This document shows, piece by piece, positions 23,512 through 34,762 of a stretch of 64,000 nucleotides of DNA. The DNA is from Cheiracanthium punctorium (lineage: Eukaryota; Arthropoda; Arachnida; Araneae; Cheiracanthiidae), in NCBI GenBank assembly GCA_038373885.1, contig JAWZYV010013295.1:62001-126000 (forward strand), in the 5' to 3' direction. The notes below the pieces were generated by a model. It was not told where the DNA came from. It did no database searches and saw only the letters and a list, made by a program, of their open reading frames with translations. A program made the position numbers and the translations under genes. Every line of letters starts with the position of its first letter. Position 1 is the first letter of the stretch.

Positions 23512-24329
23512 TTCACTATTTGAATACTGTGGCTTATTTATCTCGAGAAAAGAAGAGTGGTATGAAGACTACAATATAGGCAATATATTTTCCTCTTTCC
23601 TTCATGACAATTTTGTTATCACTTAATTGTAGCATGAATAGATTCTTTCTGAGGATATTCCGTTCCTTTGCACTACAAGGGTGCGAATTACTCCCCTTTA
23701 CATTGCCCGATTCGTCCGTCCTAGCCCCACAAATTCCCTATCAGAGACACGACTGGAGATTTATTGCCTAAGGAGTCTCTATGACGGCTTGCTGGAAGCC
23801 TTTGATGATTTTACCTTGCGTCCTCCTTTTCAAGCCAACTACCGATACAAAGTTTAAAAAGATTTTTTTAAAAGAAAAGACACTTTTTAGAGAATAAATT
23901 TGGAAAAGATAGAAAAAAAATGGGCTCTTTAAATTGGTGGCCCAGGGGCCTCACTCGCCCTGTAGATAAACGGACCCTGCTCATAGCGGTCCCTTAGCTC
24001 ATAGGGGGGGTCCGGACCCCCTGGACCCCCCCCCCCCGTCGCTGCGCCACTGGTTGAGATGTATGAAGAATAAGTTAATTTTCAATATTGCCACTGTCGA
24101 TTAAACTTCTAAAAGTAACGCCAAAATGCCTCCATGCGTGCCAGTGGAATGTGCCAAATAGAGAGGTACTTTTTGGGATTTTTCTTTGAAACAGTTGTAC
24201 CTTCAAGAAATGTTTTTTCATAATATCAAACTACTATGTTGATACTACATCTCCATGTCAATAGTTTTCCTGTAGGAAGTTTGTTTCAGCTGCACTAATG
24301 CTTCAAAATTGCGTAAATTAGCACCAAGG

Positions 24330-24845
24330 ACCCTGTTTGGGGCCCCGTACCGTGGGCCCCGGGAGCCTTCAAAAATTTTTAACATTGGATTCACTTTATA
24401 TGAAGATATATAACTGCACTGTGCAAAAAATTTTTCTGTATCACATCAGAGCCAAGATTTAAAGCATTCTTAAAATTGTATTTTTTATGAAATTGGGGAT
24501 ATTTTGGGGGGCCCTAATTTGGGGATCTGACAATTTTCGAATGAATTTTCAATTTGAGATGTCAATATACAAGGTATATTATAGGATAAAATGAAAAAAT
24601 TCTCTGAAGCACCTCTGAGCCAGTCATAGTCGAGACAATAAAGTGGCAAAAAAGGCACTAAATTAATTCGTTGCTCCTCTGGGGTACTTTGACCCCCCAT
24701 AACTCCAAAACTAAAAGAGGTAAATCAAAAATATTTCAGATTTGTTCTTTCCTTGGGTAAGGCAACACAATAAAAGAAAATCATTAAATTCTGAGATGGT
24801 GATGGGAACGACCTGTCCGATTTGCCTCTGTAATGCCTCTTAAAT
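24330..24845 (-). repeat. Inverted copy of the 15.9-16.8 kb repeat
   Basis: Read on the minus strand this segment follows the order of 15943-16790: TTAAGAGGCATTAC, CCTTACCCAAGGAAAGAAC, GAGTTATGGGGGGTC, GCCACTTTA, and a TTTGCACAGTGCAGTTATA block. It is clearly homologous to the first unit. Together the two copies face each other across the 6.9-kb insertion. Confidence 0.85.
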
Positions 24846-25016
24846 ATACTAATAACAGCTGATTGTCAATTCATTATTTTTATGCTTCTTTCAGTTAGAA
24901 TAAATATAAATAATAAATTTTAAAATAATCACTCTTTTTATTTGATAACTAATTCATTTTCTTACTATTTGACAATAATTGAAACATGTCCTTTATTATT
25001 TATTGGAACCCAGGAT

Positions 25017-25185
25017 CAGTGGCTTGTCAGGGGGGGGGGGGTTGGTTTGTTGGTGGGGGCAGTTAGTTAGAAGATTGACATATACATCAATTTTATGGAA
25101 GTAAAATAGGATCTTTTACATTAATTTTTTATTTCTCGGGGTGGGGGGGGGTCGCCTCCTCCGCCCCCCCTTTAATCCGCCTTTG
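25017..25185. mobile_element. 169-bp hAT-like MITE
   Basis: CAGTGGCTTGTCAGGGG at the left and CCCTTTAATCCGCCTTTG at the right are weakly inverted, with a G-run and C-run inside. The flanks CCCAGGAT and CCCAAGAC agree at 6/8. Identification rests mainly on the shared architecture. Confidence 0.45.
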
Positions 25186-25337
25186 CCCAAGACTACTTTA
25201 AGGTAGCTGGCGCCCCAGGCAAGTTTTTAGCATCCCCTTTAAATCACTCCTAATTCGTTTTACAACGAGCCCCTATTTAGGATGAACCCAGATTATGCGA
25301 GGAAATTAGAAATATTTGGCTGATACAATGTTAAGTC

Positions 25338-25443
25338 CATAGCTGCCAACTTATCTCGACTTAAAACAGGAAGATTAGGGTAAAAAAAAACAAGAAGATT
25401 CCCTGAAAAACAGGAAGATTTTCCCAGTCAATTTAAACTGTCC

Positions 25444-25475
<32 letters not shown>

Positions 25476-26124
25476 CTAAATTTGATCATTCTTGTGAATA
25501 GCTGTTACAAGCAACATCTGCTTGTTTTGGCCCAAGTAAGAATTTGCAGCTTTAATGCCAAATTTTGCAAATTTTTTCTTTTTTCATACACGATGATTCT
25601 AGAAGATTCCATTCTCGCACATTTATATATATATATTTTTTTTTTCATTATTCTGAATTAGGAAACATCTTTCAAACTCATGGGCCAGTATGATCGGCAG
25701 CGTTGACTGGCCAATTGTGCTTTATTAAATAAGCACACGGTATTAAACTGATGTGTCAAATACAGACAAAAAGTAATTTTAAATTTCACCACCGGCTTGC
25801 TTTTTTAGTACTTTAGACTTTTTCGATACTTCAGCACATATGTATGGAGAGTACAGCTCATTTGCTCAAAAGCCTAACCCAGGGGCAAGATAAGAAGGAC
25901 TGTGACAGTCCAGAAAGGCTGTGTTTAAAAGGCGAGAAATAATTGAAATCTTCACACTTCTTACTTTAAAAATATCCTATCTGTTATTTTTTAAATTTTA
26001 GCAGTATGTAAGGGAAAATGGCAGGAAACTAAAAAAGGGAAGATTTAATCTTTCTGCAGGATGACAGAAGAAAAGTTCAAAATCAGGAAGTCTTCCTGGA
26101 AAACAGGAAGAGTTGGCAGCCATG
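25338..26124. mobile_element. MITE with CATAGCTGCCAACT ends
   Basis: CATAGCTGCCAACTTATC is mirrored by GAGTTGGCAGCCATG. TAAGTC flanks both sides directly (25332-25337, 26125-26130). Both subterminal regions repeat AACAGGAAGATT-type phrases. An A-run of about 28 lies inside, and no ORF of interest. Confidence 0.7.
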
Positions 26125-26494
26125 TAAGTCTATGGGAGTATAACTCGCTTTTAACGAGTAAACACTGGTGATATCTAAGAATATTTTCGTGATTTACAAA
26201 ATTTCTATTGACATCCACCACCCCAACTCAGGTAATCCTTTCTTAGGAATATTCTTTAACATTCCTAAGTATGGCGCTGCAGGCAGATGCCCAAGTTGTC
26301 GCAAAGGCAGATTAAAGGCAGAAATCTCCCGAATTTTTACAAAAATCATTGCACGTTTTAAGCATCCCAATTTCAATATTTTAACATCGGCCTTGAAAGT
26401 TAATGTTTTCCTATTGACAAACCTTCATTAATCCTCCAATGCCTTACGAGTAAAAATTGGCTTTAATTTAAATTTATTTGTGTGTGTGTGCATG

Positions 26495-26847
26495 TCAGAG
26501 TGGCGCACCCAGGATTTTAGTTTGGAGGTGTCTGTATTATTTCACTGTCCCACAGAACACTAGCAATGTAACTCGTTATAGAGTCTTAAATAATTATATG
26601 ATCTTTTCAGTGACGTTGTAACCAAGTTTAACAGTGCTTCATAAACTAACTGACATTTATTTGAAAACTTTTTTAAATGAATTAAATTTAATGTCTTTTT
26701 TGGTTAGAAATAAATTGAAGACAATTAAAAAGAGAAAGAAAATTAATTCATTGGCTACAATTTTCATTTTTGAAGCTTTTTCACTTCTAACTTTCTGCCT
26801 TGGGGGGGGGGGGCGTCAGCCCCCATAGCCCCCCTGTGGGTGCTACT
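26495..26847. mobile_element. hAT-like MITE fragment with a CGCACCCAGG-type end
   Basis: CAGAGTGGCGCACCCAGG at the left resembles the ends at 43562 and 44793. At the right GCCCCCCTGTGGGTGC is its weak mirror, preceded by a G-run. No TSD was found, so the right boundary is approximate. Confidence 0.5.
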
Positions 26848-26849
26848 TA

Positions 26850-27950
26850 ATTTTTTATAAGCTATTGACAGTAGCAAATAAGCATTATTAAATACTATAC
26901 AAAGAAGTGCTAATTATTTGTTTTAAATATCAGTGTTCAATACTATAAGTTTTTATGTGTGAGTTATATGCGCAAGTACAGATTTTGTTAACAGAGAGCT
27001 TTTAAGAACTTCCTGAGTATTTTTATGAATTCATAAGTTTGAATCTCTAAAATTGTCAACTGTGATACATTGTTGTGTCCAGATTCATTTTGGAAGATTA
27101 TTTCTGTATGACCATAATTAGTTTTTTTTTTTTTCCTTTTAATAATTTAGACTACTAAAATTTTTACTTCATCCGTATTAAATTTAAATGTTTTAATTAA
27201 CTAGTTTTAAGCGCTATCAATCTGTTTTGTATAGCTTGTGTAAACGTGCATGGTTTTTAATACATCGTGCATACACATGTGTATTTTTTAATTGTTGACA
27301 AGTACTGATTTTAATCTTCAATTTTGTTTAACTTCCTTTATTTTAAATAAAACTCTCCAATTTCCATACCGTAAGGTTCGCAGCTATGTTACAGCATTTT
27401 CCCCTTAATGTTTGAAATCAACTTTAAACTTATCAATCTAACTGAAAAATACAGTACTTAAAAGAAGAATTTCGCTCACGACTATGTTCGTAAACAAATT
27501 GTGCTGTCACTTATATAAACAAATCAGAGTAACAGCTGCAGGCACTATAGTGGCAGGATCGCTGATTGCACATTATTTAATTCGAAGCTGTGTGTGACCA
27601 AATTTTTCATTTCATAGAATTATCCTTGCAGTGCAATTTTAAAAGAAAGAGGCATGGGGAGAGGGGAATTTCCTTCTTTTAATCAACTCTTCCTTTAGCA
27701 GATTTAGAAATTATCGTTATTATATTTTAATTTTTTTTTTCCTTTGATGCAAAGATCTTATCTTTTGCAACATACTCTATAAACATTCATTAGTATTCCA
27801 AAACAAACATTTCCAAACCCTGGTCGGACCCCCCCCCCCTCCCCAGCTATGCTGGCAGGGGGGCTCATTTATCTGGAGTTTTTATGTATCAGGCATCGGA
27901 CGTTAATTTATTTATTCTCATAAACCGGAAAAACCACATATCCGGAATTG
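26850..27950. other. AT-rich intronic sequence, nothing recognised
   Basis: No coding signal. A C-run near 27829-27844 with a nearby G-run (27858) suggests another degraded MITE end. Confidence 0.4.
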
Positions 27951-27954
27951 CCTA

Positions 27955-27982
27955 AGTCCCAAGGATTCCGGACTTTCTACTG
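27955..27982. mobile_element. Single pogo/Tigger-like right end
   Basis: GATTCCGGACTTTCTACTG followed by TA is the inverse of a CAGTAGAAAGTCCGGAATC terminus. I did not find the left end. Confidence 0.4.
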
Positions 27983-27999
27983 TAATTTTTTCATTACCC

Positions 28000-28025
28000 C
28001 CCCACACACACACACACACACACAA
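28000..28025. repeat. (CA)n microsatellite
   Basis: A C-run is followed by about 12 CA repeats. A second, shorter CA tract lies at 28109-28121. Confidence 0.9.
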
Positions 28026-29139
28026 TCAAACGAAGTAAGAGAAATTTTTATTGAAAGGGGCACGTTCAGATATGAATGAAAATAATGGCCAAAAAAAAAA
28101 ATAATACCCACACACACACAAAAAAAAAATGGCCAAATAAAGAATATTTTTACAATAGATATATTTGTGCAAACAAGAAATAAACTTGAAATGTTCATAC
28201 ATTTTTCTTAGTTGCTTTTCAGATGTTATACCATAGTACTCTTTCTTGACAGTACAAAGTGTGTTACAAAGCTTTCTTTTTTACTTTTTTCCTCACCTTC
28301 CATACTTAAAATTATATGGATTATAGCTATCATTAGATTATTATTAAAGATACTAAATTAAACTTTAATTCTTTCTCTTGTCCTTTTTTTTTTCAGAAAT
28401 ATTTGGTACTAAAGAATTATTTAACTGTATTTGGTTTTTTTAAAAACATTGTTTTGCTTGCTTTTTTTCCCTCCTCTATTTTGTATCCAAACTTTCACTT
28501 TATGTGTGATTTTTCTATTTTTCAACTTTGCCCTTCTCATCCCTGGTTTTACTATATTTTTACATGGGATAAAAAAATATCTTCAGAATTTACCCAAATT
28601 TATTGGGTTGTAAAAAAAAAAAAAGGCCAAACATACTTTTTTGTTTTTTAAACTTGGTACAAACACTAATCAATGTGTCATTAAATACAGAAAGAATTGA
28701 GAATGTTACATTTCCAAACAATTAAGAAAAAATATTAGCCTAGGATATCAAAGCATGAAACTTCATGTTGCTGGATTATTCAGGTAAATCACTCTAAAAA
28801 ATAATTTATCATTCTTATATTTCATAATCTTATTAAATTATAAATATTAAAAAAGCATTCACTAAACTAAAAAAACTATTTCATTAATTACAGCATGTAC
28901 AACTAGCTCTAAATTTTGGAATTTGCTTCTTGTATTGTATCTTCATTTTTTTTCTGCTGAATGAATTCAATATTAATTTTATTTTTATTACATGAGTAGT
29001 GAAAGAAGTACCACCAGATTATTAACGATTTGTTAAGAAATTGAAAAATAGTTCCTTTTAGCTTATGGAAAAATAATTTACATGTTTTGTATACAAAAAA
29101 AAAAAAAAAAGAGAGGAATGGTAAGTGTTTCTTCAAATA

Positions 29140-30297
29140 CAGTAGAAGATCTTTATAATGCAAACCTCGAAACGCAAGGTTTTGCATTATATAGAATTTT
29201 GCGTTATATGGATCATTCGCTTATATCATTAAACTTCCCTAGTAAACATATTAAAATATAGCTGGAACGCATAAATATAACGCTTAAAACTTTTTTTTAA
29301 ATACAAATACTACTTTAAAAAACAAAAAAAAAATGGAATTTATTTATTTACAGAAAAAATAAAGCATTAAAGTGCCAAAAGCATTAAAGTTTATTTGTTA
29401 AACAATATATTAATTTTGATTTGTTTTAGAATTTGCAATCTCTCAACAAATAACTTTTCTTGCAGCCTTTGAACAGGTAATAATTTTACTTTGGTTACAC
29501 AGTCTTGTGTTTCTAGGAATTTAAAATATTGATCTCTTATGGAAATTTCTTCAGATTCTGAAAGTTTTTCAACTTTCTCTCCAGCATTTGATTCTGTTTC
29601 AGAATTGTTTCCCTCTTGTTTTGAAACAGAGGAAATTATTTCAGCACTGGTCAAATGATTAACAATTTGTGACTTATCATCAATTACCAAATATTTAAAA
29701 TGTTTTCTTCATGCAGGTTTGCAAACTGAGTACTTTCCATTTTGTGCACAATACATTAGTTCAGCAGTTTTCATTTTAACTAATGATGGTTTAAATCCAG
29801 TTCCAAAATTCAGTTTTGAAATAGTGTTACATTGAGAATACTCTCCCTCCCCTACTTCTCATAGACTGTTTAAAAGTATTTTACTGTCAATATTGAGACA
29901 TAAGCATATCGTCTGTCAGGCAGGGGGCAGGGGCGTGTGCCCCCCCCCCCAACTTTGTTTACAAAACCATTCATTTTAAAACCTTTCTTCTTGCCAAACT
30001 TAAAGAAACATGGCTATGGATTTTTTTAAAGTAAACATTTCTTCCTCTTCGACTGGCCGGCCAGCTGTTATGCTGATAATGCATAATGCATGCATGGGAG
30101 AATAATTGTTTATTTTAAGCTTGGCATGTTGTGGGATTTATCTAATGTCTCAAAATTAATTCCCTAGGAAAGCAATAAAAAAAAACGCAGATTGTAGAAA
30201 TTTCTTAATTGTGCTTTTCTCTGTTTACATCCACAGTGTTAGTGCGGTTTATGGAGAATTGCAGTTTATAGAATTGCGGTATATCGATCTTCTACTG
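29140..30297. mobile_element. pogo-like element, TA target site
   Basis: CAGTAGAAGATC at the left is exactly mirrored by GATCTTCTACTG at the right, each flanked by TA (29138-29139, 30298-30299). Inside the right end further GCGGT/TTATA phrases resemble the left-end GCAAAACCTTGC area. A TA microsatellite begins at the right flank. The element carries a transposase remnant on the minus strand. A C-run at 29941 with CAGGGGCGTGTGCC (29930) suggests a small MITE fragment inside. Confidence 0.7.
29391..29690 (-). pseudogene. Possible pogo/Tigger transposase C-terminal remnant
   Basis: The frame reads VIDDKSQIVNHLTSAEIISSV and an acidic Ser/Glu-rich stretch, then ending FLETQDCVTKVKLLPVQRLQ and an ILK-rich tail. 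There is no in-frame ATG near the start. The LT.AEII motif followed by acidic sequence is what one expects after the DDE domain of pogo/Tigger proteins. Upstream bases read FANLHEENILNIW in another frame, so a frameshift is likely. The catalytic domain is absent. The call is mainly by position inside a pogo-like element. Confidence 0.45.
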
Positions 30298-30321
30298 TAT
30301 ATATATATATATATATATATA
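30298..30321. repeat. (TA)n microsatellite
   Basis: About 11 TA repeats begin exactly at the TA flank of the pogo-like element. Confidence 0.9.
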
Positions 30322-31034
30322 ACTATAAATGGACAGTCGTATACGACTCAGAACTGAAGCTATTGCAAACAACGGAAAGAAATGCCCTAATTTTGGAAGA
30401 GTGCCCTTTTTTTTAAATCCCCTCCTCCCCGGCGGCCCTTTTTCTCTAGAGTCAACACTAACTAGTTTTCTTAGCCTTGGAAATCTTCAATCCTTATTGT
30501 TTTGCATGATAAAACTTCATTCTTGCTTTGATTTCCCATGTGCACAAGATATTATAGTTTAAAAAATAACCTTACAACAAATATTAACCAATAAAAAAAA
30601 TCATTATTATTATTTTAAGAATTTAAAACATTTTATTCGGCAAAATGGCAACCACAATGCTTATTTCACACTTTTTTCACTACGGGGGTTACAATTACGG
30701 AAAGCTTTCTGCTTGGAAAACACTCAGAACTTTAAAACTTAAACTCCTGGAATGAGTGGACTTTCAAAGTGGACTATTATTTATTCTATATTATTTTACA
30801 CATCTCTGCAAAATTTCAGGCTGATAGATCCATTTTTGTGGATTTGTATATGGTCTAAACCCACAAACAGAATTTCATTTTTATTTATAAGGATTGTATG
30901 CATTAAATTTCTGAATTTGTATCATATAAATATTAAACTAATTAATTTAATGAGCACTACTTATGTGTTAGAATAATTGTTATTTTTTAATATACTAATA
31001 AATTTTAATGGAGAATGAAAATGAACAGCATAAT

Positions 31035-31298
31035 TCATCATCATCAACATTGGCACGACAGCCCCTTGTGGGCCCTGGCCTTTTTCAGAAGTCTTTCCCA
31101 TTCCCTCTTTCCTGCAATGGACCTCCAGTTTCTTATTTTCAGTTTGGCAAAATCCTCATTCAGGCTGTCCCTCCATCTTTTCTTAGGTCTTCCTCTAGGT
31201 CTTTTACAAAAAGGAGTGGCATTGACCTTAAGAGCAGTTCTCTCAGCACTCATTCTCAGAAGATGACCTGCCCATCTCATTCTATTCATACTGCATAA
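31035..31298 (-). pseudogene. LINE 3' end: reverse-transcriptase ORF C terminus
   Basis: On the minus strand 31289-31044 reads NRMRWAGHLLRMS, then a RPRGRPKKRWRDSL motif, a W.S.A..R..W pattern and KKARAHKGLSCQC before the stop. The RWAGH.LRM and GRP..RW.D motifs mark the C terminus of endonuclease/reverse-transcriptase proteins of non-LTR elements. The stop is followed by a TGATGATGATG tail, a typical 3' terminus for such LINEs. Everything upstream, including the RT and endonuclease domains, is missing, as expected for a 5'-truncated insertion. The clade cannot be fixed from this piece. Confidence 0.85.
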
Positions 31299-32384
31299 TT
31301 AGTTCATATTTTGTTCTCTCTCTTTTTTTTTTTTTTAATAGATTAGTTTTTGACAATTTAAACCATTTTTTCATACTTGTCATGTCAAAAATCCAACCCC
31401 GATTTAAATCTACTTTCTTTTTTTCTTTTTAATCATTCATTTAAATTAAGGATGCACAACCTCTGGCCCAAGGGCCATTACTGGCTCATGGCAGTGTGTT
31501 CAAGGTGTGTTGCAGGTAGAAAAACACCAATCAGAACTCAAAAATTCGATTTTTAAGAAAAGGCATTCAGTAGTCAATCCAAGAATTTTTTTTCTAGGGT
31601 CCAATTTTTATGAAAACTATTTATTTTTGTGAAAATACAAGACCTATTTTTGTGATTTTTGAACATTTATATTTGTGAATTTTGACACTGATTTTTTAAA
31701 TCCCTTTTTTGTTAAAATAATTTACATAACAAATTTAAACGTAGGATAGAAAGCTAATGAATAGCTGATTAATTAAATTTGATTTCTGAAAAAGGGGCCG
31801 TTTTGATCAATATTATTTTTGTGGAGAGGCTGCAAAACTGACCCCCAATTTTGCTTGCATGATCCTTGGAATTTATTGTAAAAATTAAATTATTGCAGAT
31901 TTGTTTACAGTTTCTATAAACATGGCACCAGGAAATGTTTAGTTATAATCTAATATCTTTATTTTTAGGCCTTAAGGAAGGATCAGTGGTGTAGTCGAAG
32001 GGGGACGCCGTCCCCCTACTTTTTCACTTCAGCCCATACGTCCCCCCACTTTTTATTCTCAGGGGGGACGCTCATTTACAAGGTCTTTTCAAAAATTCTG
32101 TGAAGAAATTAAAATTTTCGTTTTGTTCGCGCGAGAGCAAGTATATCGGTATAAAAATCAAAAGGAAACTTTTGACTGTTTGAATCGACTTTACAAATGG
32201 GATTGTAAGGGTTTCTTCAGTGGTGAAAACATATCCATAAGAATAGAACAGATTATAATCTTCCCGAACGAACTCTTAGTATAAAATGCCTTTTCGAATG
32301 GCCAAAAAAGTGACAAAAATCGGGGTAGCGAATAATCACGCAGCAATTCAAAAGAAAATCTGTCACTTTGACATTGGATTGTTG

Positions 32385-32655
32385 CCTCACCATGGCACAG
32401 TGGTTATGTTACTGGAAATGGTAGACGGGCGAAGTGTGAAGGTCCCGGGTTCGGGTTCCATTGTGCGTCCATCGACTTAACCGTTCAGAGTTTTCCGTGG
32501 TTCTCTCCGAAACTTTGCGTAAATACGGGTTAGGGTTCATTAGAAAGACCCCCACGGAGGGCACCCTCCCTTTGTTGTCTTTCTGACGTGGATTTATAAG
32601 CGGGGTTCGAGCCAAGCACACAAATCCGCTATACGTGTTCATAATAAAAACAACA
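32385..32655 (+). mobile_element. tRNA-derived SINE, full-length, 14-bp TSD
   Basis: The head has an A-box match TGGCACAGTGG (32393-32403) and a B-box match GGTTCGGGTTCC (32448-32459). A conserved core follows with TTTTCCGTGGTTCTCTCCGA and GACCCCCACGGAGGGCACC, and the tail is AT/AAC-rich. ACATTGGATTGTTG flanks both sides exactly (32371-32384, 32656-32669). It is transcribed, if at all, by RNA polymerase III. Confidence 0.9.
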
Positions 32656-32699
32656 ACATTGGATTGTTGACAAATGTAAATGGAAAAAATTAAGTAGCT

Positions 32700-32956
32700 C
32701 CCATGGGGCGTCCGTAACAGTTCGGAGTTTTCCGTGGTTTTCTCTGAAACTTAGCGTGAATACGGGTTAGGACCCCTTAGAAAAACCCCCACGGAGGGCA
32801 CCCCCCCCCTTGAGCTGTTCTTCTGACGAGAATTCTGACCCGAGAATTCTCGGGTCTTCTCGTCAGAAGACCCGAGTTCTTCTGACGAGAATCGGGGTAG
32901 CTCTGAAGAGGGCTTCGAGCCAAGCACACAAATCCGATATACATGTTCCCAACAAC
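32700..32956 (+). mobile_element. SINE, 5'-truncated, 13-bp TSD, with palindromic expansion
   Basis: It shares the core and tail of the copy at 32385 but lacks the tRNA head. AAATTAAGTAGCT flanks both sides (32687-32699, 32957-32969). Between core and tail it has gained a set of palindromes (32820-32900). Confidence 0.9.
32820..32869. repeat. Nested palindrome (cruciform)
   Basis: The perfect 18-bp palindrome ACCCGAGAATTCTCGGGT (32838-32855) lies between inverted arms CTTCTGACGAGAA and TTCTCGTCAGAAG. A further copy of the TTCTGACGAGAA arm follows at 32880-32891. Confidence 0.9.
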
Positions 32957-33421
32957 AAATTAAGTAGCTTACACGGTTGATCAAAAAGACTTGGTTTAGC
33001 TTGTTAAAAAGTAATCAATAATTTAACAATGAGTTCATTTTGATCAATTAATAAACAAATGATAGTTAAAATAGATTTATTGGTTGTTTAAGGAATAATT
33101 CCATTTAATGAATCCGATAAGTTTAGGTTAAATTTCGCAAAAAATGAGCGTCCCCCCACTTTTTTTCTTAGGACTACAACACTGGGAAGGATACAAATAA
33201 TATAGTTTGCCAGGTCTGTTTGATATCTTGTGATAATGAAGCAAAACATTACATTATCCAAAAACACGCTCTTTCAATGACTCCATTTTGTAAAAAATGA
33301 GGCAGCTAGGAACATTCAAATACTTAGGATTGGTTAGGATAGAAAATAAAGTAAATGTATTTTCGTATCTTGTTATATGCAATTCCTGATACTGAAAGCT
33401 GTATCAAAGTTGAATTACTCA

Positions 33422-33546
33422 CAGGGCCACAACTAGAGTTTACGTCACCCGGGGCAAACCTTAACTTTAACATAACTGATTTTGGCGCCCCTTACCACTA
33501 CACCCAGGGCACGTGGCCCGTTTGTCCTTCCCTAGTTGCAGCCCTG
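33422..33546. mobile_element. 125-bp MITE
   Basis: CAGGGCCACAACTAG is mirrored by CTAGTTGCAGCCCTG (13/15). The flanks ATTACTCA and GTTACTCA give a 7/8 TSD. GC-rich centre; no coding content. Confidence 0.8.
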
Positions 33547-33683
33547 GTTACTCAGTCAAGTATCTCAAGTTATATTGATTTAAACCAGTCACTCACACTA
33601 AAAACATAAGAAAAAAAATAAACAAGATTTCCTTGCTATTTAAAAAATGGGAAGGGGATATTTCAGAACAAAAGTGTTATAAT

Positions 33684-33902
33684 GGGCCCGTTTACATGTG
33701 CAAAAATGCGGAGTAAATCCCAGGACTTACACTGCTTTCTACCCCGCTTCCCCTACTTAGGGGAAAAAATGCGGGTTAGAAAGATTCCTGCTCGAAAGGA
33801 GGGTTAATGCAGAGTCAACCCCGCTTTCCCATGATGCATTGCGAGTTTTTCCCTGTACTCCGCTTTAACACGGGATTTTCCATTTTCACATGTAAACGGT
33901 CC
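33684..33902. mobile_element. PIF/Harbinger-like MITE
   Basis: GGGCCCGTTTACATGTG is mirrored by CACATGTAAACGGTCC. The GGGCCCGTTTACA type of terminus is familiar from PIF/Harbinger MITEs. These duplicate three bases, but no clear 3-bp TSD is visible here (flanks AAT and TAT). Confidence 0.65.
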
Positions 33903-34194
33903 TATAGATAACACTATCAAGGCTCTGTAAAAAGACTTAGGGATAAGTCTGAAATTTTTGGTTATGCATATTATAAGAAAATCTGTTCCCAATTACCCCA
34001 AATGACTGTATGTCCCACTAGCATATAAAGGGCATTGGTTTTCCCAGGGTATTTTATTTGCTCGCTCCTTTTGACTTCCATATGATACAAGTTTGAACTT
34101 GTGTACTTGCTTAAATGCAGGGTATGCTTTTTCCTAGTCTAAACTTGTTTTTCACATACCACCGGAAAAAAATGGTTGTGTACTTGCTTACATG

Positions 34195-34754
34195 CAGGGT
34201 TGGCTTTTTCCCTTGCCTAAAACTTGTTTTTCCGATCCCACTAGGAAAAAACTTCCAAATGACATATATAAGAAATAGTCTGTCTTTCTGAATCTTGTGT
34301 ATAAAATTAAAGTTAGAAATGCACAGTTATTACAAATTTACCTTGGGTATAAAATTATTCTGCATGAAAAGAAAATTAAATAAGAATTATAGCATAAAAC
34401 ATAAAATTTACTCAGAAAATTTTTTTAAGAATAGTAATGAATTTCCTAAATAAATATTTTAGAACACAATAAAATAAAATTATTAAACTTAAAAATATCT
34501 AGCACCATCAAGAAAAGTAATAAATAATTCGTATTTAAAAATTTTAATACTTTTTAAGTATACCTATTGAATATTGTGAATACACTAATGATTTGTAGAT
34601 TTTTTTTCTTTTTTACTATCAATCTGTTTTGAGTTTTTTAATGGTTGTTTTGAAATTATATTTATGTTTTAAATAATCAGTTTTTCCCAGTACAGCAAAT
34701 ACCATTTTTTTGCCATGGTATTTACCATTAGGGAGAAAAACCTTGCCAACCCTG
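34195..34754. mobile_element. 560-bp hAT-like MITE, TSD CTTACATG
   Basis: CAGGGTTGGC is exactly mirrored by GCCAACCCTG, with TTTTTCCC and GGGAGAAAAA inside. CTTACATG flanks both sides (34187-34194, 34755-34762). A related but diverged terminus (CAGGGTATGCTTTTTCC) lies just to the left at 34117-34135, so the 34100-34260 area looks like a tandem of left ends. Confidence 0.9.
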
Positions 34755-34762
34755 CTTACATG

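Larger units (their letters stand above)
17175..24052. mobile_element. 6.9-kb hAT-like composite element, TSD GTTGAGAT
   Basis: The left end CAGTAGCGCAGCC and right end GCTGCGCCACTG are inverted (11/12). They are flanked by identical GTTGAGAT (17167-17174 and 24053-24060). Long G and C runs lie inside both ends. The element contains other insertions (17643-17819, 19847-21679, 22145-22784), two Helitron 3' ends and a minus-strand ORF resembling the N terminus of ZMYM1/hAT proteins. Whether that ORF belongs to the element or was carried in is unclear. It lies within the Mnt intron. Confidence 0.85.
31984..33184. mobile_element. 1.2-kb hAT-like element, TSD GGAAGGAT
   Basis: CAGTGGTGTAGTCG is mirrored by GGACTACAACACTG (12/14). 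Identical GGAAGGAT flanks both sides (31976-31983, 33185-33192). GCGTCCCCCCACTTTTT blocks occur inverted inside both ends. Two SINEs have inserted into it. Confidence 0.9.

Noticed and set aside
32409..32984. Minus-strand 77-codon ORFs with repeated Arg/Ser-rich ends
   Set aside because: They are antisense readings of two SINE copies; the similarity between them is the SINE core.
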